This document shows positions 53,223 to 61,492 of a DNA stretch of 64,000 nt, piece after piece. Location of the stretch: the NCBI RefSeq assembly GCF_024296685.1, contig NZ_CP100763.1, positions 2,294,001 through 2,358,000 on the forward strand, given 5' to 3'. A model generated the notes under the pieces. The model saw only the letters and a program-made list of their open reading frames with translations, made no database searches and was not told where the DNA came from. Source of the stretch: Natrinema marinum. GTDB taxonomy: Archaea > Halobacteriota > Halobacteria > Halobacteriales > Natrialbaceae. Every line of letters begins with the position of its first letter. Position 1 is the first letter of the stretch. Both the position numbers and the translations under genes were made by a program.

Positions 53223-54295
53223 AATGGTTCGAAGTTCCGCCACTGCTCCAGCCAGTCCTCCGACGGGGCTGCGTCTTCGGGTGTCTTGTTGCCGAGGACG
53301 ATCTCGAACGTGGGCATGTTGATGTTGTAAGCGATCTCTTCATAGCCCCAGTTCTCCTCGACCCACTCCTCACGGACGCCCGCATACGGCGTTACCGGGA
53401 AGTACGCCTCCACAGCTGTCTCGCGGACAAGTTGCTGAGCCGGGCGTTGGGACTCAAAGACGCCGTTGGCGATGTACTGGATGTCGTTCTCGCGGATGAC
53501 TCTCTCCGCCTCGCGGATGTCCGCGGGCTTGACATCGCCGCTCGCCGCGAGGTTCGTTACTAGCGGCCGCATGCGAACGCCGTATCGTGTACCGATGTAC
53601 TGGAAGGCGTTGTGTGCGGCCAGTTGAACGATGTCGCGCTCAGTTCGGTCGAAGATAGTCTGGTAATCCGAATCGATACGGTCGAGTACCTCGGACTTGT
53701 ACGTCTCGGCGTTCTCGCGGAAGGTGTCGGCGTGTTCCGGGACGACCTTGGCAAACCCCTTGCCGATGTTGTCGACGGACTGCTTTGCACGCCGGGGATC
53801 CAGCCAGAAGTGCGGGTCCTTCCCGCGTTGAGCGCCGACACCCTCCTCCTCGCGATCGAGGGTCGCGGCGAGGTCCACCAGGTCGATGTCCTCCCGGACG
53901 TTGATCAGTGCCGTCTCTACGTCGTCGCCCTCGATCGTCTCGATGGCACGGTCGGCCCAGGGCTGGAAGTCCTCCCCGACGTGAACGAACGCGTCCGCCT
54001 CGATGATGCGCTGGGTGATACTGGCGTTTGGCTCCCAACCGTGGCCGTGCAGCCCCGTCGGGACGAGGTTCTCCACCGTCAGCGGAGTCCCATCGGCGAT
54101 CTGCCGGCCGAAGTCGAAGAAGCTGAAGAACGAGGCCACGGCGACTGGTCCGTCGCTTCCGTAGTCACTCGCGGACTCTTCCGGTGCGTTCGGCAGTGCT
54201 GTGCACCCGGCCAGTCCCACCAGTACCGCCGTACCGCCTGCGCGTAGCGCGTCTCGTCGCGTCACTGCTTGTCCGTCACATGATTTTTGTAACAT
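53219..54295 (-). CDS. Metal-binding lipoprotein (ZnuA/MntC/SitA family), Tat-exported
   Basis: 358 aa from ATG 54295. The N-terminus has a twin-arginine (TRRDALRAGGTAVLVGLAGC) and lipobox, so it is lipid-anchored. The fold shows HGHGWEPNAS, DPHFWLDPRRAKQ and LAAHNAFQYIGTRYG: the His/Asp set of cluster A-I metal receptors, though the His-rich loop of Zn-specific ZnuA is absent. Mn or Fe is therefore at least as likely as Zn. It is the first gene of the metal operon. Confidence 0.92.
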   Translation of the reverse strand: MLQKSCDGQAVTRRDALRAGGTAVLVGLAGCTALPNAPEESASDYGSDGPVAVASFFSFFDFGRQIADGTPLTVENLVPTGLHGHGWEPNASITQRIIEADAFVHVGEDFQPWADRAIETIEGDDVETALINVREDIDLVDLAATLDREEEGVGAQRGKDPHFWLDPRRAKQSVDNIGKGFAKVVPEHADTFRENAETYKSEVLDRIDSDYQTIFDRTERDIVQLAAHNAFQYIGTRYGVRMRPLVTNLAASGDVKPADIREAERVIRENDIQYIANGVFESQRPAQQLVRETAVEAYFPVTPYAGVREEWVEENWGYEEIAYNINMPTFEIVLGNKTPEDAAPSEDWLEQWRNFEPL

Positions 54296-54316
54296 AATAG
54301 TGTCCAAAGATCTCGA

Positions 54317-54330
54317 TTAGCCTTGTCTAA
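54317..54330. promoter_or_regulatory. Candidate DtxR-type operator upstream of the metal operon
   Basis: ttagccttgtctaa: arms TTAG and CTAA separated by 6, resembling the DtxR/IdeR/MntR palindrome (TTAGG...CCTAA). It lies 22-35 bp before the binding-protein ATG, overlapping the expected TATA position on the minus strand. A repressor bound there would block the whole operon, including its own gene. Confidence 0.55.
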
Positions 54331-54360
54331 ACCTCAGTTTGTCACACCCGCATGTATAGA

Positions 54361-54975
54361 TTATGGTTTTAGAAACCTGATGGTGTGAATTCTATCTCGG
54401 GATGCAGAATATGCGTGAAGAACAACTGGCGGCAGAGTAGTGCGAAAAATCTCGAGGATTGTCGTCTCTATGTCCTCGTCGTCGACCAATCCAAGCGCCC
54501 GAAGCTCGCTCTTCGGAAGCACAACACCGCCCGACGTACGACCAACTTGTATCAATTCGCTATGTTGTCGTGTCCGGTCGATCGCGGCATCGTGTGGCTC
54601 GCCTTCGTGTGTCTCGCCGGTCGCGTGGCACATCTCGTGTCCGTCGTCAGGACTGCCGTCAGTCGACTCGACGCTGATCAACTCGAGGAAGTCGGCCTTC
54701 CGGAGCGCACAGAGATAAGCGCACGGCACGTCGTGGTACTGCCAGCCCTTGCAGTCGCATCGACCGATGTACTCGTCGTCCTCGAGACCGAGCGCGCAGT
54801 AGTGGACGTCCTCGCCGTCTCTGAGTGTCACCTTGTAGCCGAACCGGCCGAACGACTTGACCAGTGCCTCTCGTGGGTCCGCTCGAGTCCATGACCCCGT
54901 CTTACCGTCGCATTCAGTCAGGAAGTCGAGAGGTCCACCGTCCGAGGGAGATCGAAAGGTACTCACGCTGAACAC
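54361..54975 (-). CDS. SWIM-like zinc-finger protein with altered ligand
   Basis: 204 aa. Around residues 60-90 the sequence RCDCKGWQYHDVPCAYLC matches SWIM (C-x-C-x9-C-x-H) except that the final His is Tyr87; His81 and Cys89 are nearby. SWIM domains bind DNA or proteins. The C-terminal half has an AbrB-like strand pattern (IQVGRTSGGVVLPKSELRAL) that could be a swapped-hairpin DNA-binding domain. If both readings hold, it is a two-domain regulator. No partner gene is adjacent. Confidence 0.7.
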   Translation of the reverse strand: MFSVSTFRSPSDGGPLDFLTECDGKTGSWTRADPREALVKSFGRFGYKVTLRDGEDVHYCALGLEDDEYIGRCDCKGWQYHDVPCAYLCALRKADFLELISVESTDGSPDDGHEMCHATGETHEGEPHDAAIDRTRQHSELIQVGRTSGGVVLPKSELRALGLVDDEDIETTILEIFRTTLPPVVLHAYSASRDRIHTIRFLKP

Positions 54976-55145
54976 CCCGATTTCCTTCGATCTAATCGGC
55001 AGACGGCGTCGACCCGGTCAAGTTCGAGGGCATGACTCGGATTTTTCCCTGTTTATTCCGGCGGGAGCGCTCGAGCAAATTGTCTACGCGAAGACTAACG
55101 ATACGACTAAACGAATAATTCGAAACGTCAAAATATCTGAATGAG

Positions 55146-55178
55146 CTCGTCGGGATTGAGCAAACCCGAAGGGTTTGC
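55146..55178. repeat. Partial tRNA-3'-end-like copy with GAA-loop hairpin
   Basis: ctcgtcgggatt (55146-55157) is identical to the 3' end of the tRNA-Ala gene at 55230-55241. It is followed by a perfect hairpin gcaaaccc/gggtttgc with GAA loop (55160-55178). The tRNA copy continues ttgaacccga, so the two diverge after 12 nt but both read on into a cccga block. It could be an old tRNA duplication, an integration scar or an instance of the same hairpin family. Confidence 0.55.
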
Positions 55179-55225
55179 GATGTTCGACGAGTCCGCGACT
55201 GAACGAGCGAAGCGATGTGAAGAAG

Positions 55226-55297
55226 TGGACTCGTCGGGATTTGAACCCGAGGCCTCTTCCTTGCGAAGGAAGCGATCTACCACTGATCTACGAGCCC
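55226..55297 (-). tRNA. tRNA-Ala (anticodon CGC)
   Basis: 72 nt on the minus strand. Acceptor stem 5' GGGCTCG pairs with 3' CGAGTCC, including the G3:U70 wobble that identifies tRNA-Ala. D arm with GATC/GATC, anticodon stem CTTCC/GGAAG with loop TTCGCAA (anticodon CGC), T arm TCGGG-TTCAAAT-CCCGA, discriminator A73. CCA is not encoded. No intron. It marks the right edge of the accessory-looking block. Confidence 0.95.
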
Positions 55298-55417
55298 TCG
55301 CACGTTCTTACCCGCGGTCTCTATTTGAGGCTTGTGTTTCGGGAGCGGAGCGGGACACCGACCCACGGAGGACGCTCGAGCGGGCTACCCGAACACGGCC
55401 TCGGAGTTCGCAGTCGG

Positions 55418-56119
55418 TCAGGCGGCCGTTCGATCGCCGGTCGGCGGGTCGACGGCGAGGATGCGAGTGCGGCCCGCGAGCAGGCCGACGAGAAGGCCGG
55501 TGAAGTGGGCGATCAGCGCGACGCCGGGCGAGGCGGTCGCGAAGGTAAGCGCGACCGCGAGGCCGACGAACACGAGGATCGAGAGCCAGCGCGGGACATC
55601 GACGAACGACGCGAGACCGGACGAGAGCCGGTTCGACGCGACGAGATAGCCGAGCAGGGCGAAGACGGCGCCGCTGGCACCGAGAACGCCCGCTGTCGGC
55701 ACAACGGGGACGAACGGTATCGCCGCGAGGAGGCCAGTCAGAACGATCTGTGTGACGCCGGCGATCGCGCCCGTCGCCGCGAAAAACGCGTGAAACCGCC
55801 CGCGCGTCGTCGCCCGCGCGACCGGCCAGCCGAAGACGACCAGCGCGACGCTGTTCGAAACGAGGTGGCCCAATCCGGAGTGTGCGTAGACGCTCGTGAC
55901 GATCGTCCACGGGTTCGTCGAAAGCGGCGGGGCGAGGACGAACAGCCCGCCCATGACGCCGACGAGCGCCGTGAGCCACTGGACGACCGCCACGAGGACG
56001 AAGACGACGAGCAACTCGAGCACCGGTGCGATCGACCCGGGCTCGGGCTCGTCGTCCGTACTGGAATCGGGCCGCACGTACAGCTCCGACTGAGACCGTG
56101 ACCGCGAGCGCCTCGGCAT
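55418..56119 (-). CDS. Rhomboid-family intramembrane serine protease
   Basis: 233 aa from ATG 56119 (MPRRSRSRSQSELY). Six or so TM helices; the catalytic Ser is in GASGAVFALLGYLV, the His in ALIAHFTGLLVGLLAG, and HLVSNSVALVVFG matches TM2. Rhomboids cleave membrane substrates near TM ends. The N-terminal 25-30 residues are basic and cytoplasmic. It is 121 bp past the tRNA gene. Confidence 0.9.
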   Translation of the reverse strand: MPRRSRSRSQSELYVRPDSSTDDEPEPGSIAPVLELLVVFVLVAVVQWLTALVGVMGGLFVLAPPLSTNPWTIVTSVYAHSGLGHLVSNSVALVVFGWPVARATTRGRFHAFFAATGAIAGVTQIVLTGLLAAIPFVPVVPTAGVLGASGAVFALLGYLVASNRLSSGLASFVDVPRWLSILVFVGLAVALTFATASPGVALIAHFTGLLVGLLAGRTRILAVDPPTGDRTAA

Positions 56120-56282
56120 AGGTCCCGTTGGGACGGCAAGAGACAAAAGTCTCGGTGCAGGCCGGCGAGGTGCAGACGGCTCCGATCAGCGTGTCCGGAC
56201 CGCCAGCGCGGTCGCTATCGAACGGAGTTCCGTGTCCGCAAAAACGGTGATCTCCCGCACTCGAGTCGCGATCGATCGATCC

Positions 56283-56591
56283 TCAGTCTTCGAGGACGAT
56301 CTCGATCGAGACGTCGTTCGGCACCTGAATGCGCATGAGCTGTCGGAGTGCGCGTTCGTCGGCGTCCAGGTCGATCAGGCGCTTGTGGACGCGCATCTCC
56401 CAGTGCTCCCACGTGGCGGTGCCCTCGCCGTCAGGCGACTTCCGGGTCGGCACCTCGAGGGTCTTCGTCGGCAGCGGGATCGGACCGCTCAGGTTGACGC
56501 CGGTGTTGTTCGCGATCTCGCGGACGTCGTCGCAGATGTCGTCTAGGTCGTCTGGACTCGTGCCCGCGAGTCGAACGCGTGCCTGCTGCAT
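56283..56591 (-). CDS. rps10: 30S ribosomal protein uS10
   Basis: 102 aa: [38 protein letters not shown] and [20 protein letters not shown], the archaeal S10. It immediately follows the EF-1alpha stop (no spacer), the conserved archaeal pair. Confidence 0.95.
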   Translation of the reverse strand: MQQARVRLAGTSPDDLDDICDDVREIANNTGVNLSGPIPLPTKTLEVPTRKSPDGEGTATWEHWEMRVHKRLIDLDADERALRQLMRIQVPNDVSIEIVLED

Positions 56592-57854
56592 TTATTTCTC
56601 GTGGACTTCGAGGACCTTGCCGGCGGCGATGGTCTGACCCATGTCGCGGATGGCGAAGCTCCCGAGTTCGGGAATCTCGCTGGACGGCTCGATGCTGAGG
56701 GGCTTTTGCGGTCGGATGGTGACCACAGCAGCGTCACCCGACTGGATGAAGTCGGGGTTCTCCTCGGCGACCTCGCCGCTCGAGGGGTCCATCTTCTTGT
56801 CGATGGACTCGATCGTACAGGCGACCTGGGCCGTGTGGGCGTGGAAGACCGGGGTGTAACCGGCCGTGATCACGGACGGGTGCTGCATGACGACGACCTG
56901 TGCCTGGAACGTCTCGGCGACGCTCGGTGGGTCGTCGGCGGGGCCACAGACGTCACCGCGGCGGATGTCGTCCTTGCCGATGCCGCGGACGTTGAATCCG
57001 ACGTTGTCACCGGGCTCGGCTTTGGGCACCTCTTCGTGGTGCATCTCGATGGTCTTGACTTCGCCGCCCACGTCGCTGGGCTGGAAGGAGACATCGTCGC
57101 CGGTGTTCATGATACCGGTCTCGATTCGTCCGACAGGGACGGTACCGATACCCGAAATCGTGTAGACGTCCTGGATGGGGAGTCGGAGCGGCGCGTCCGT
57201 CGGCGGCTCCGGCTCGGGCAGGTCGTTCAGGGCCTCGAGCAGGATCTCGCCGTCGTACCACGGCGTGTTGTCCGAGCGCTCGGCGATGTTGTCGCCCTCG
57301 AACGCCGAAATTGGGATGAACGAGGCGTCGTCGGTGTTGAACTGGACCTGCTTGAGCAGCTGGGTCACTTCGTCGACGACGTCGTTGTACGTCGACTCCT
57401 CGTAGTCGACGATGTCCATCTTGTTGATGCCGACGATGAGTTCGTCGATACCGAGGGTGCGAGCCAGGAAGACGTGCTCCTGGGTCTGGGGCGCGACGCC
57501 GTCGTCAGCGGCGACGACGAGAACGGCGTTGTCCGCCTGGGATGCGCCCGTGATCATGTTCTTCACGAAGTCCCGGTGGCCGGGACAGTCGACGATGGTG
57601 AAGTCGTAGGCGTCCGTGGAGAACTCCTGGTGGGCGATGTCGATGGTGACACCGCGCTCTCGCTCCTCGGCGAGGTTGTCCATGACGTAGGCGAACTCGA
57701 AGCCGCCCTTGCCTTTCTCCTCGGCTTCCTCGCGGTGCTGTTCGATGACGTGCTCGGGTACGCTCCCCGTCTCGTAGAGGAGTCGCCCCACGAGCGTACT
57801 CTTCCCGTGGTCAACGTGACCGATGATGGCCAGGTTCTGGTGTTGGTCGCTCAT
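56592..57854 (-). CDS. tuf: Elongation factor 1-alpha
   Basis: 420 aa. GTPase motifs G1 [10 protein letters not shown]3 DCPGHRDF and G4 NKMD, plus the domain II/III sequences typical of aEF1A. It delivers aminoacyl-tRNA to the ribosome. A clear TATA (gcttatatc, 57878-57886) lies about 27 nt upstream of the ATG, so the tuf-rps10 transcript is probably leaderless. Confidence 0.97.
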   Translation of the reverse strand: MSDQHQNLAIIGHVDHGKSTLVGRLLYETGSVPEHVIEQHREEAEEKGKGGFEFAYVMDNLAEERERGVTIDIAHQEFSTDAYDFTIVDCPGHRDFVKNMITGASQADNAVLVVAADDGVAPQTQEHVFLARTLGIDELIVGINKMDIVDYEESTYNDVVDEVTQLLKQVQFNTDDASFIPISAFEGDNIAERSDNTPWYDGEILLEALNDLPEPEPPTDAPLRLPIQDVYTISGIGTVPVGRIETGIMNTGDDVSFQPSDVGGEVKTIEMHHEEVPKAEPGDNVGFNVRGIGKDDIRRGDVCGPADDPPSVAETFQAQVVVMQHPSVITAGYTPVFHAHTAQVACTIESIDKKMDPSSGEVAEENPDFIQSGDAAVVTIRPQKPLSIEPSSEIPELGSFAIRDMGQTIAAGKVLEVHEK

Positions 57855-57877
57855 TGTTGTAGCTCACGCGCAGAGGC

Positions 57878-57886
57878 GCTTATATC
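57878..57886 (-). promoter_or_regulatory. TATA box of the tuf-rps10 operon
   Basis: gcttatatc on the plus strand (gatataagc on the minus) is 24-32 nt before the tuf ATG. Confidence 0.6.
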
Positions 57887-58014
57887 GGTCTCTTTGGCTC
57901 GTTGCGGTTAAAACCATTTCGAAAGCGTATTCAGCCGAGCCCGCCGCCCTCTTGCGGTTTGGCTAGTATTCACACGCCACGGAACGTTCGGTCGCCAGCG
58001 CACACTCCCGTCGC

Positions 58015-59697
58015 TCACGTCGGGACATCGATCGAGATGCGGGCTGTGCCGCCACTCGTTTCGACCGTGATCGAAGCCGGGGTCCGGTCGATAATCCCGG
58101 AGACGATCCAGAAGCCGATTCCGCTGTCGAGTTCCGGCGGCATCTCCTCGCCGCGTTCTAACACCGCGAGTTCGGCCTGCGGAAGGCCGGCGTCCTCGTC
58201 GATTACCACCGTCGCGCGGTCGGTCGTCCGCTCGATTCGCACCGCGATCGACGGCGACTGCTCGTCGCTACGCTCGAGAACGCTCTCGAGGAGGATCTCA
58301 CAGGCGTTCTCGAGCCACGGGTCAGTCTCGACGAGACACTCGTCGGGAGCCTCGAACGAGAGCGTCGCGCGGTCGTAGCGTGATCGGAACTCGGCGACGT
58401 GCGCTTCGAGGCGAGCGGCGAGATCGAACGGTTCGCTGACGGCGTCTCGGTCGGTGATGTCCTCGGTTCGGCGGGCCGTCCGGCTCGTTTCGATCAGATC
58501 GTCGCTCGTCTCGACGATCGTCTCGGCCAGATCGGCCCGTTCCCCGTCGGCCTCGGCGGCGATCAGTTCCGCGTATCCGCGAATCGCGGTCAAATCGTTG
58601 CGGATGTTGTGTCTGAGCACGCGAGCGAGCACCTGCCGGAGGAACTCGAGTTCAGACTCTCGGCGCTCGAGTTCGCGCTTTCGCCGTTTGAGCGGCGTGA
58701 TATCGCGCAGGACGATCAGTCGGCCCGACAGTACCGGCGTTCGCGAATCGTCCAGACGTGAACGCTGCAAGTGGAAGTACCGGCGGCACCCATCGGAAGC
58801 GACGGTTATCTCCGTGTCGACGCCGCCCGACTCCCGAAACCGATCGATCGCCTCGGGTATGGTGTCGAAAAACCGCTCGGCGGGCAGCCCGACGTAGTCG
58901 GGGCCGACGCCGACGAGTCGTCTGGCGGCTGGATTGCACGTGACGACGCGATCGTCGGCGTCGAGAACGACCGCGGCATCGTCCATCTCCTCGACGATGC
59001 GCTTGCGACCGACCGGAACCACGTCGAGGAAATCCGCCCGAAACAGCGCCCACGCGAGCGCGAACGCACTGGTGATGACGCCGAACGGAAGGATGGAGTA
59101 GACGTACTCCGCGATCAGGTAGATATCGACGACCGTGATGACGAGAGTCGGGAACCCAGCTGCGATGAGGGCGAGACTCTGTCGCCGTCGAACGCCGGGT
59201 GTGGTGACGGCGTGGGTGACGAGCACCAGCAGCGCCACACCAACGATCGCCATCGTGACGGCGATGATGGCGGTCGCCAGCGGTTCCGTCGCCGTCGTAT
59301 CGACGACCGGTCTGGCCGTCTCTCCCCAGACGCGGTGGTGCAGGGGGTTACTGAGCGACAGCACCTGCACGGCGATCACGACCGCGGCGAGCCCGCCGAC
59401 GAGCCGTGGCGTGAGTTCGTGCGTGTCGGTGTACTCGAGCGCCAGAAAGAGGTAGCCGATCGCGGCGAGCTGGCTGCCGAAAATGACGAGCGAGCCCAAC
59501 GCGAGAATCGTGAGAGACGATGTCGACGCGATGGCGATCCCGTAGGCCGTCGTCCAGATCGAGAGCCCGACGAGGGCGACGAGCAGCCCCGTGCTCCCAG
59601 GTTTCTCGCTGTGTCGCCGGCTGTAGGGAACGAGCACGAGCGGTAACAGGCCACAGCAGACGTATACGATCGGAAGCAGCGATGTCAGGGCGATCAT
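58015..59697 (-). CDS. Membrane histidine kinase-like protein with degenerate ATP-binding site
   Basis: 560 aa. An N-terminal 7TM-type sensor region (about 1-220) is followed by a PAS domain (VVLDADDRVVTCNPAARR), then an H-box with His in VLRHNIRNDLTAIRGYAELI. Compared with the paralogue upstream, the N-box asparagine is lost (LLESVLERS instead of LLENALEHN) and the G1 box reads IDEDAGLPQ instead of IDDDGPGIP. Autophosphorylation through its own ATP site is therefore doubtful; it may act as a phospho-acceptor or partner. It overlaps the other kinase gene by 4 nt. Confidence 0.85.
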   Translation of the reverse strand: MIALTSLLPIVYVCCGLLPLVLVPYSRRHSEKPGSTGLLVALVGLSIWTTAYGIAIASTSSLTILALGSLVIFGSQLAAIGYLFLALEYTDTHELTPRLVGGLAAVVIAVQVLSLSNPLHHRVWGETARPVVDTTATEPLATAIIAVTMAIVGVALLVLVTHAVTTPGVRRRQSLALIAAGFPTLVITVVDIYLIAEYVYSILPFGVITSAFALAWALFRADFLDVVPVGRKRIVEEMDDAAVVLDADDRVVTCNPAARRLVGVGPDYVGLPAERFFDTIPEAIDRFRESGGVDTEITVASDGCRRYFHLQRSRLDDSRTPVLSGRLIVLRDITPLKRRKRELERRESELEFLRQVLARVLRHNIRNDLTAIRGYAELIAAEADGERADLAETIVETSDDLIETSRTARRTEDITDRDAVSEPFDLAARLEAHVAEFRSRYDRATLSFEAPDECLVETDPWLENACEILLESVLERSDEQSPSIAVRIERTTDRATVVIDEDAGLPQAELAVLERGEEMPPELDSGIGFWIVSGIIDRTPASITVETSGGTARISIDVPT

Positions 59698-61397
59698 TTG
59701 ACTCGATCGAAAGCCATCGGCACCCGAAGCGAAACCAGCGTCCCGCCCTCATCGGTCTCGAACGTGACCGACGCGTCGGCCGCGTCCACGATCCAGTAGA
59801 CGATCCAGAGGCCGATCCCGCTCCCGTGTTCCAGCGGCGTCTCCTCGCCCTGTTCTAACACCGCGAGTTCCGCCCGCGGAATGCCGGGGCCGTCGTCGTC
59901 GATCGTCACCGTCGCGTGGTCGGTCGTTCGTTCGACGCGGACGTCGACCGACGGCTGCTGGCCGTCGTTGTGTTCGAGGGCGTTCTCGAGGAGGATGTCG
60001 CAGGCGTTCTCGAGCCACGGGTCGGTCTCGACGAGACACTCATCGGGGGCCTCGAACGAGAGCATCGCGCGGTCGTAGCGTGATCGGTACGCCACGAGGA
60101 GGTTCTCGAGGAGGGCGACGAGGTCGATCGTCTCGACGGTCGCGTTCCGATCGATGGCCCGTTCCATCAGGCGGGCCTTCCGGCTCGTCTCGATCAGATC
60201 GTCGCTCGTCTCGACGATCGTTTCGGCCAGGTCGGCCTGTTGCCCATCGGTCTCGGTGGCGATCAGTTCCGCGTAGCCGCGAACCGCGGTCAGATCGTTG
60301 CGAATGTTGTGTCTGAGCACGCGAGCAAGGACCTGCCGGAGGAACTCGAGTTCCGACTCTCGGCGCTCGAGTTCGCGCTCCCGCCGTTTGAGCGGCGTGA
60401 TATCGCGCAGGACGATGAGCCGCCCGGCGGGAAGCGACGCCCGCGAATCGTCGAGCCGGGAGATATTCAGGTGGAAGTGACGCCGCTCTCCCTCACACGA
60501 GAAGGTGGTCTCGGTATCGACGCCGTGCTCGTCGTAGAGCCGATCGACGCTCTCGGCGACGCTCCCGAAGAACTCCGTGACGGGCATGCCGGCGTAGTCG
60601 GGACCGACGCCGACGAGCCGGCGGGCAGCCGGGTTGCACTCGACGACGCGGTCGCGGCCGTCGAGGACGATCGCGGCATCGTCCATCTCCTCGACGATGC
60701 GCTTGCGGCCGACCGGGACCACCTCGAGGAAGTCCGCCCGAAACAGCGCCCACGCGAGCGCGAACGAACTGCCAACGAATCCGAACGGAAGGAGCACGAA
60801 GTCGGCGTCGGTCAAGACGAAGCTATCGACGAGAAAGAAGCCGATCGTCGGCGCGCCGGTGACGATGAGTGCGAGACTCTGTTTCCGACGGACGCCGCTC
60901 GCGGTTGCGGCGTCGAAGACGAGCAAGCACCACGCGACGACCCCGAGCACGAACGTGAGAACGACGACGACGATGGCTACCGGACCGAGCGTGAACTCGG
61001 TGAGAGGTGGGCTGGACGACCCGGCCCACACGAGGTGGTGAACGGGGTCCGTGATCGAGAGGAGTTGGACGAACACCACGACCGCTGCGAGCGCGCCGAG
61101 GAGCCGCCGCGTCGACTCGAGGGCGCCGGTGTACTCGGCGGCCATGAGGAAGTAGCCGATCGCGGTGAGTTGGCTGCCCAACCCGGTCAGCGTCGCGAGG
61201 AGGAGATAACTCAGGGACGCCGAAGCGACGAACAGCAGACCGATCGAAATCGACCACACCGACAGCCCGACGATCGACACCAGCAGCCCCGTTCGTCCCG
61301 GCTTCGATCCGGCCGATCTAATCGGCCCAACGAGAGCGAGCGGCAACAGGCCACAGCAAACGTACGCCGCTGGAAGAAACGACGCTGGTGACACCAT
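59694..61397 (-). CDS. Membrane sensor histidine kinase (7TM-PAS-HisKA-HATPase)
   Basis: 567 aa with the same layout as its neighbour: about seven TM helices, PAS (IVLDGRDRVVECNPAARR), H-box VLRHNIRNDLTAVRGY, N-box LLENALEHN, G1 IDDDGPGIP and G2 EHGSGIGLWIV. All catalytic motifs are intact. It is first in the pair and its stop (TGA) overlaps the second gene's ATG. No response regulator is adjacent, which is common for haloarchaeal kinases. The two are about as similar as a recent duplication, with the second kinase decayed. Confidence 0.9.
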   Translation of the reverse strand: MVSPASFLPAAYVCCGLLPLALVGPIRSAGSKPGRTGLLVSIVGLSVWSISIGLLFVASASLSYLLLATLTGLGSQLTAIGYFLMAAEYTGALESTRRLLGALAAVVVFVQLLSITDPVHHLVWAGSSSPPLTEFTLGPVAIVVVVLTFVLGVVAWCLLVFDAATASGVRRKQSLALIVTGAPTIGFFLVDSFVLTDADFVLLPFGFVGSSFALAWALFRADFLEVVPVGRKRIVEEMDDAAIVLDGRDRVVECNPAARRLVGVGPDYAGMPVTEFFGSVAESVDRLYDEHGVDTETTFSCEGERRHFHLNISRLDDSRASLPAGRLIVLRDITPLKRRERELERRESELEFLRQVLARVLRHNIRNDLTAVRGYAELIATETDGQQADLAETIVETSDDLIETSRKARLMERAIDRNATVETIDLVALLENLLVAYRSRYDRAMLSFEAPDECLVETDPWLENACDILLENALEHNDGQQPSVDVRVERTTDHATVTIDDDGPGIPRAELAVLEQGEETPLEHGSGIGLWIVYWIVDAADASVTFETDEGGTLVSLRVPMAFDRVK

Positions 61398-61492
61398 ACC
61401 GTTCGGGAAAACAAAACAGAGGAGATAGTAAATACATACCGGTGGTCGACGAAACCGAACGGGAGGACGGTTCGCGCCGTCGGTCGAAGTGT

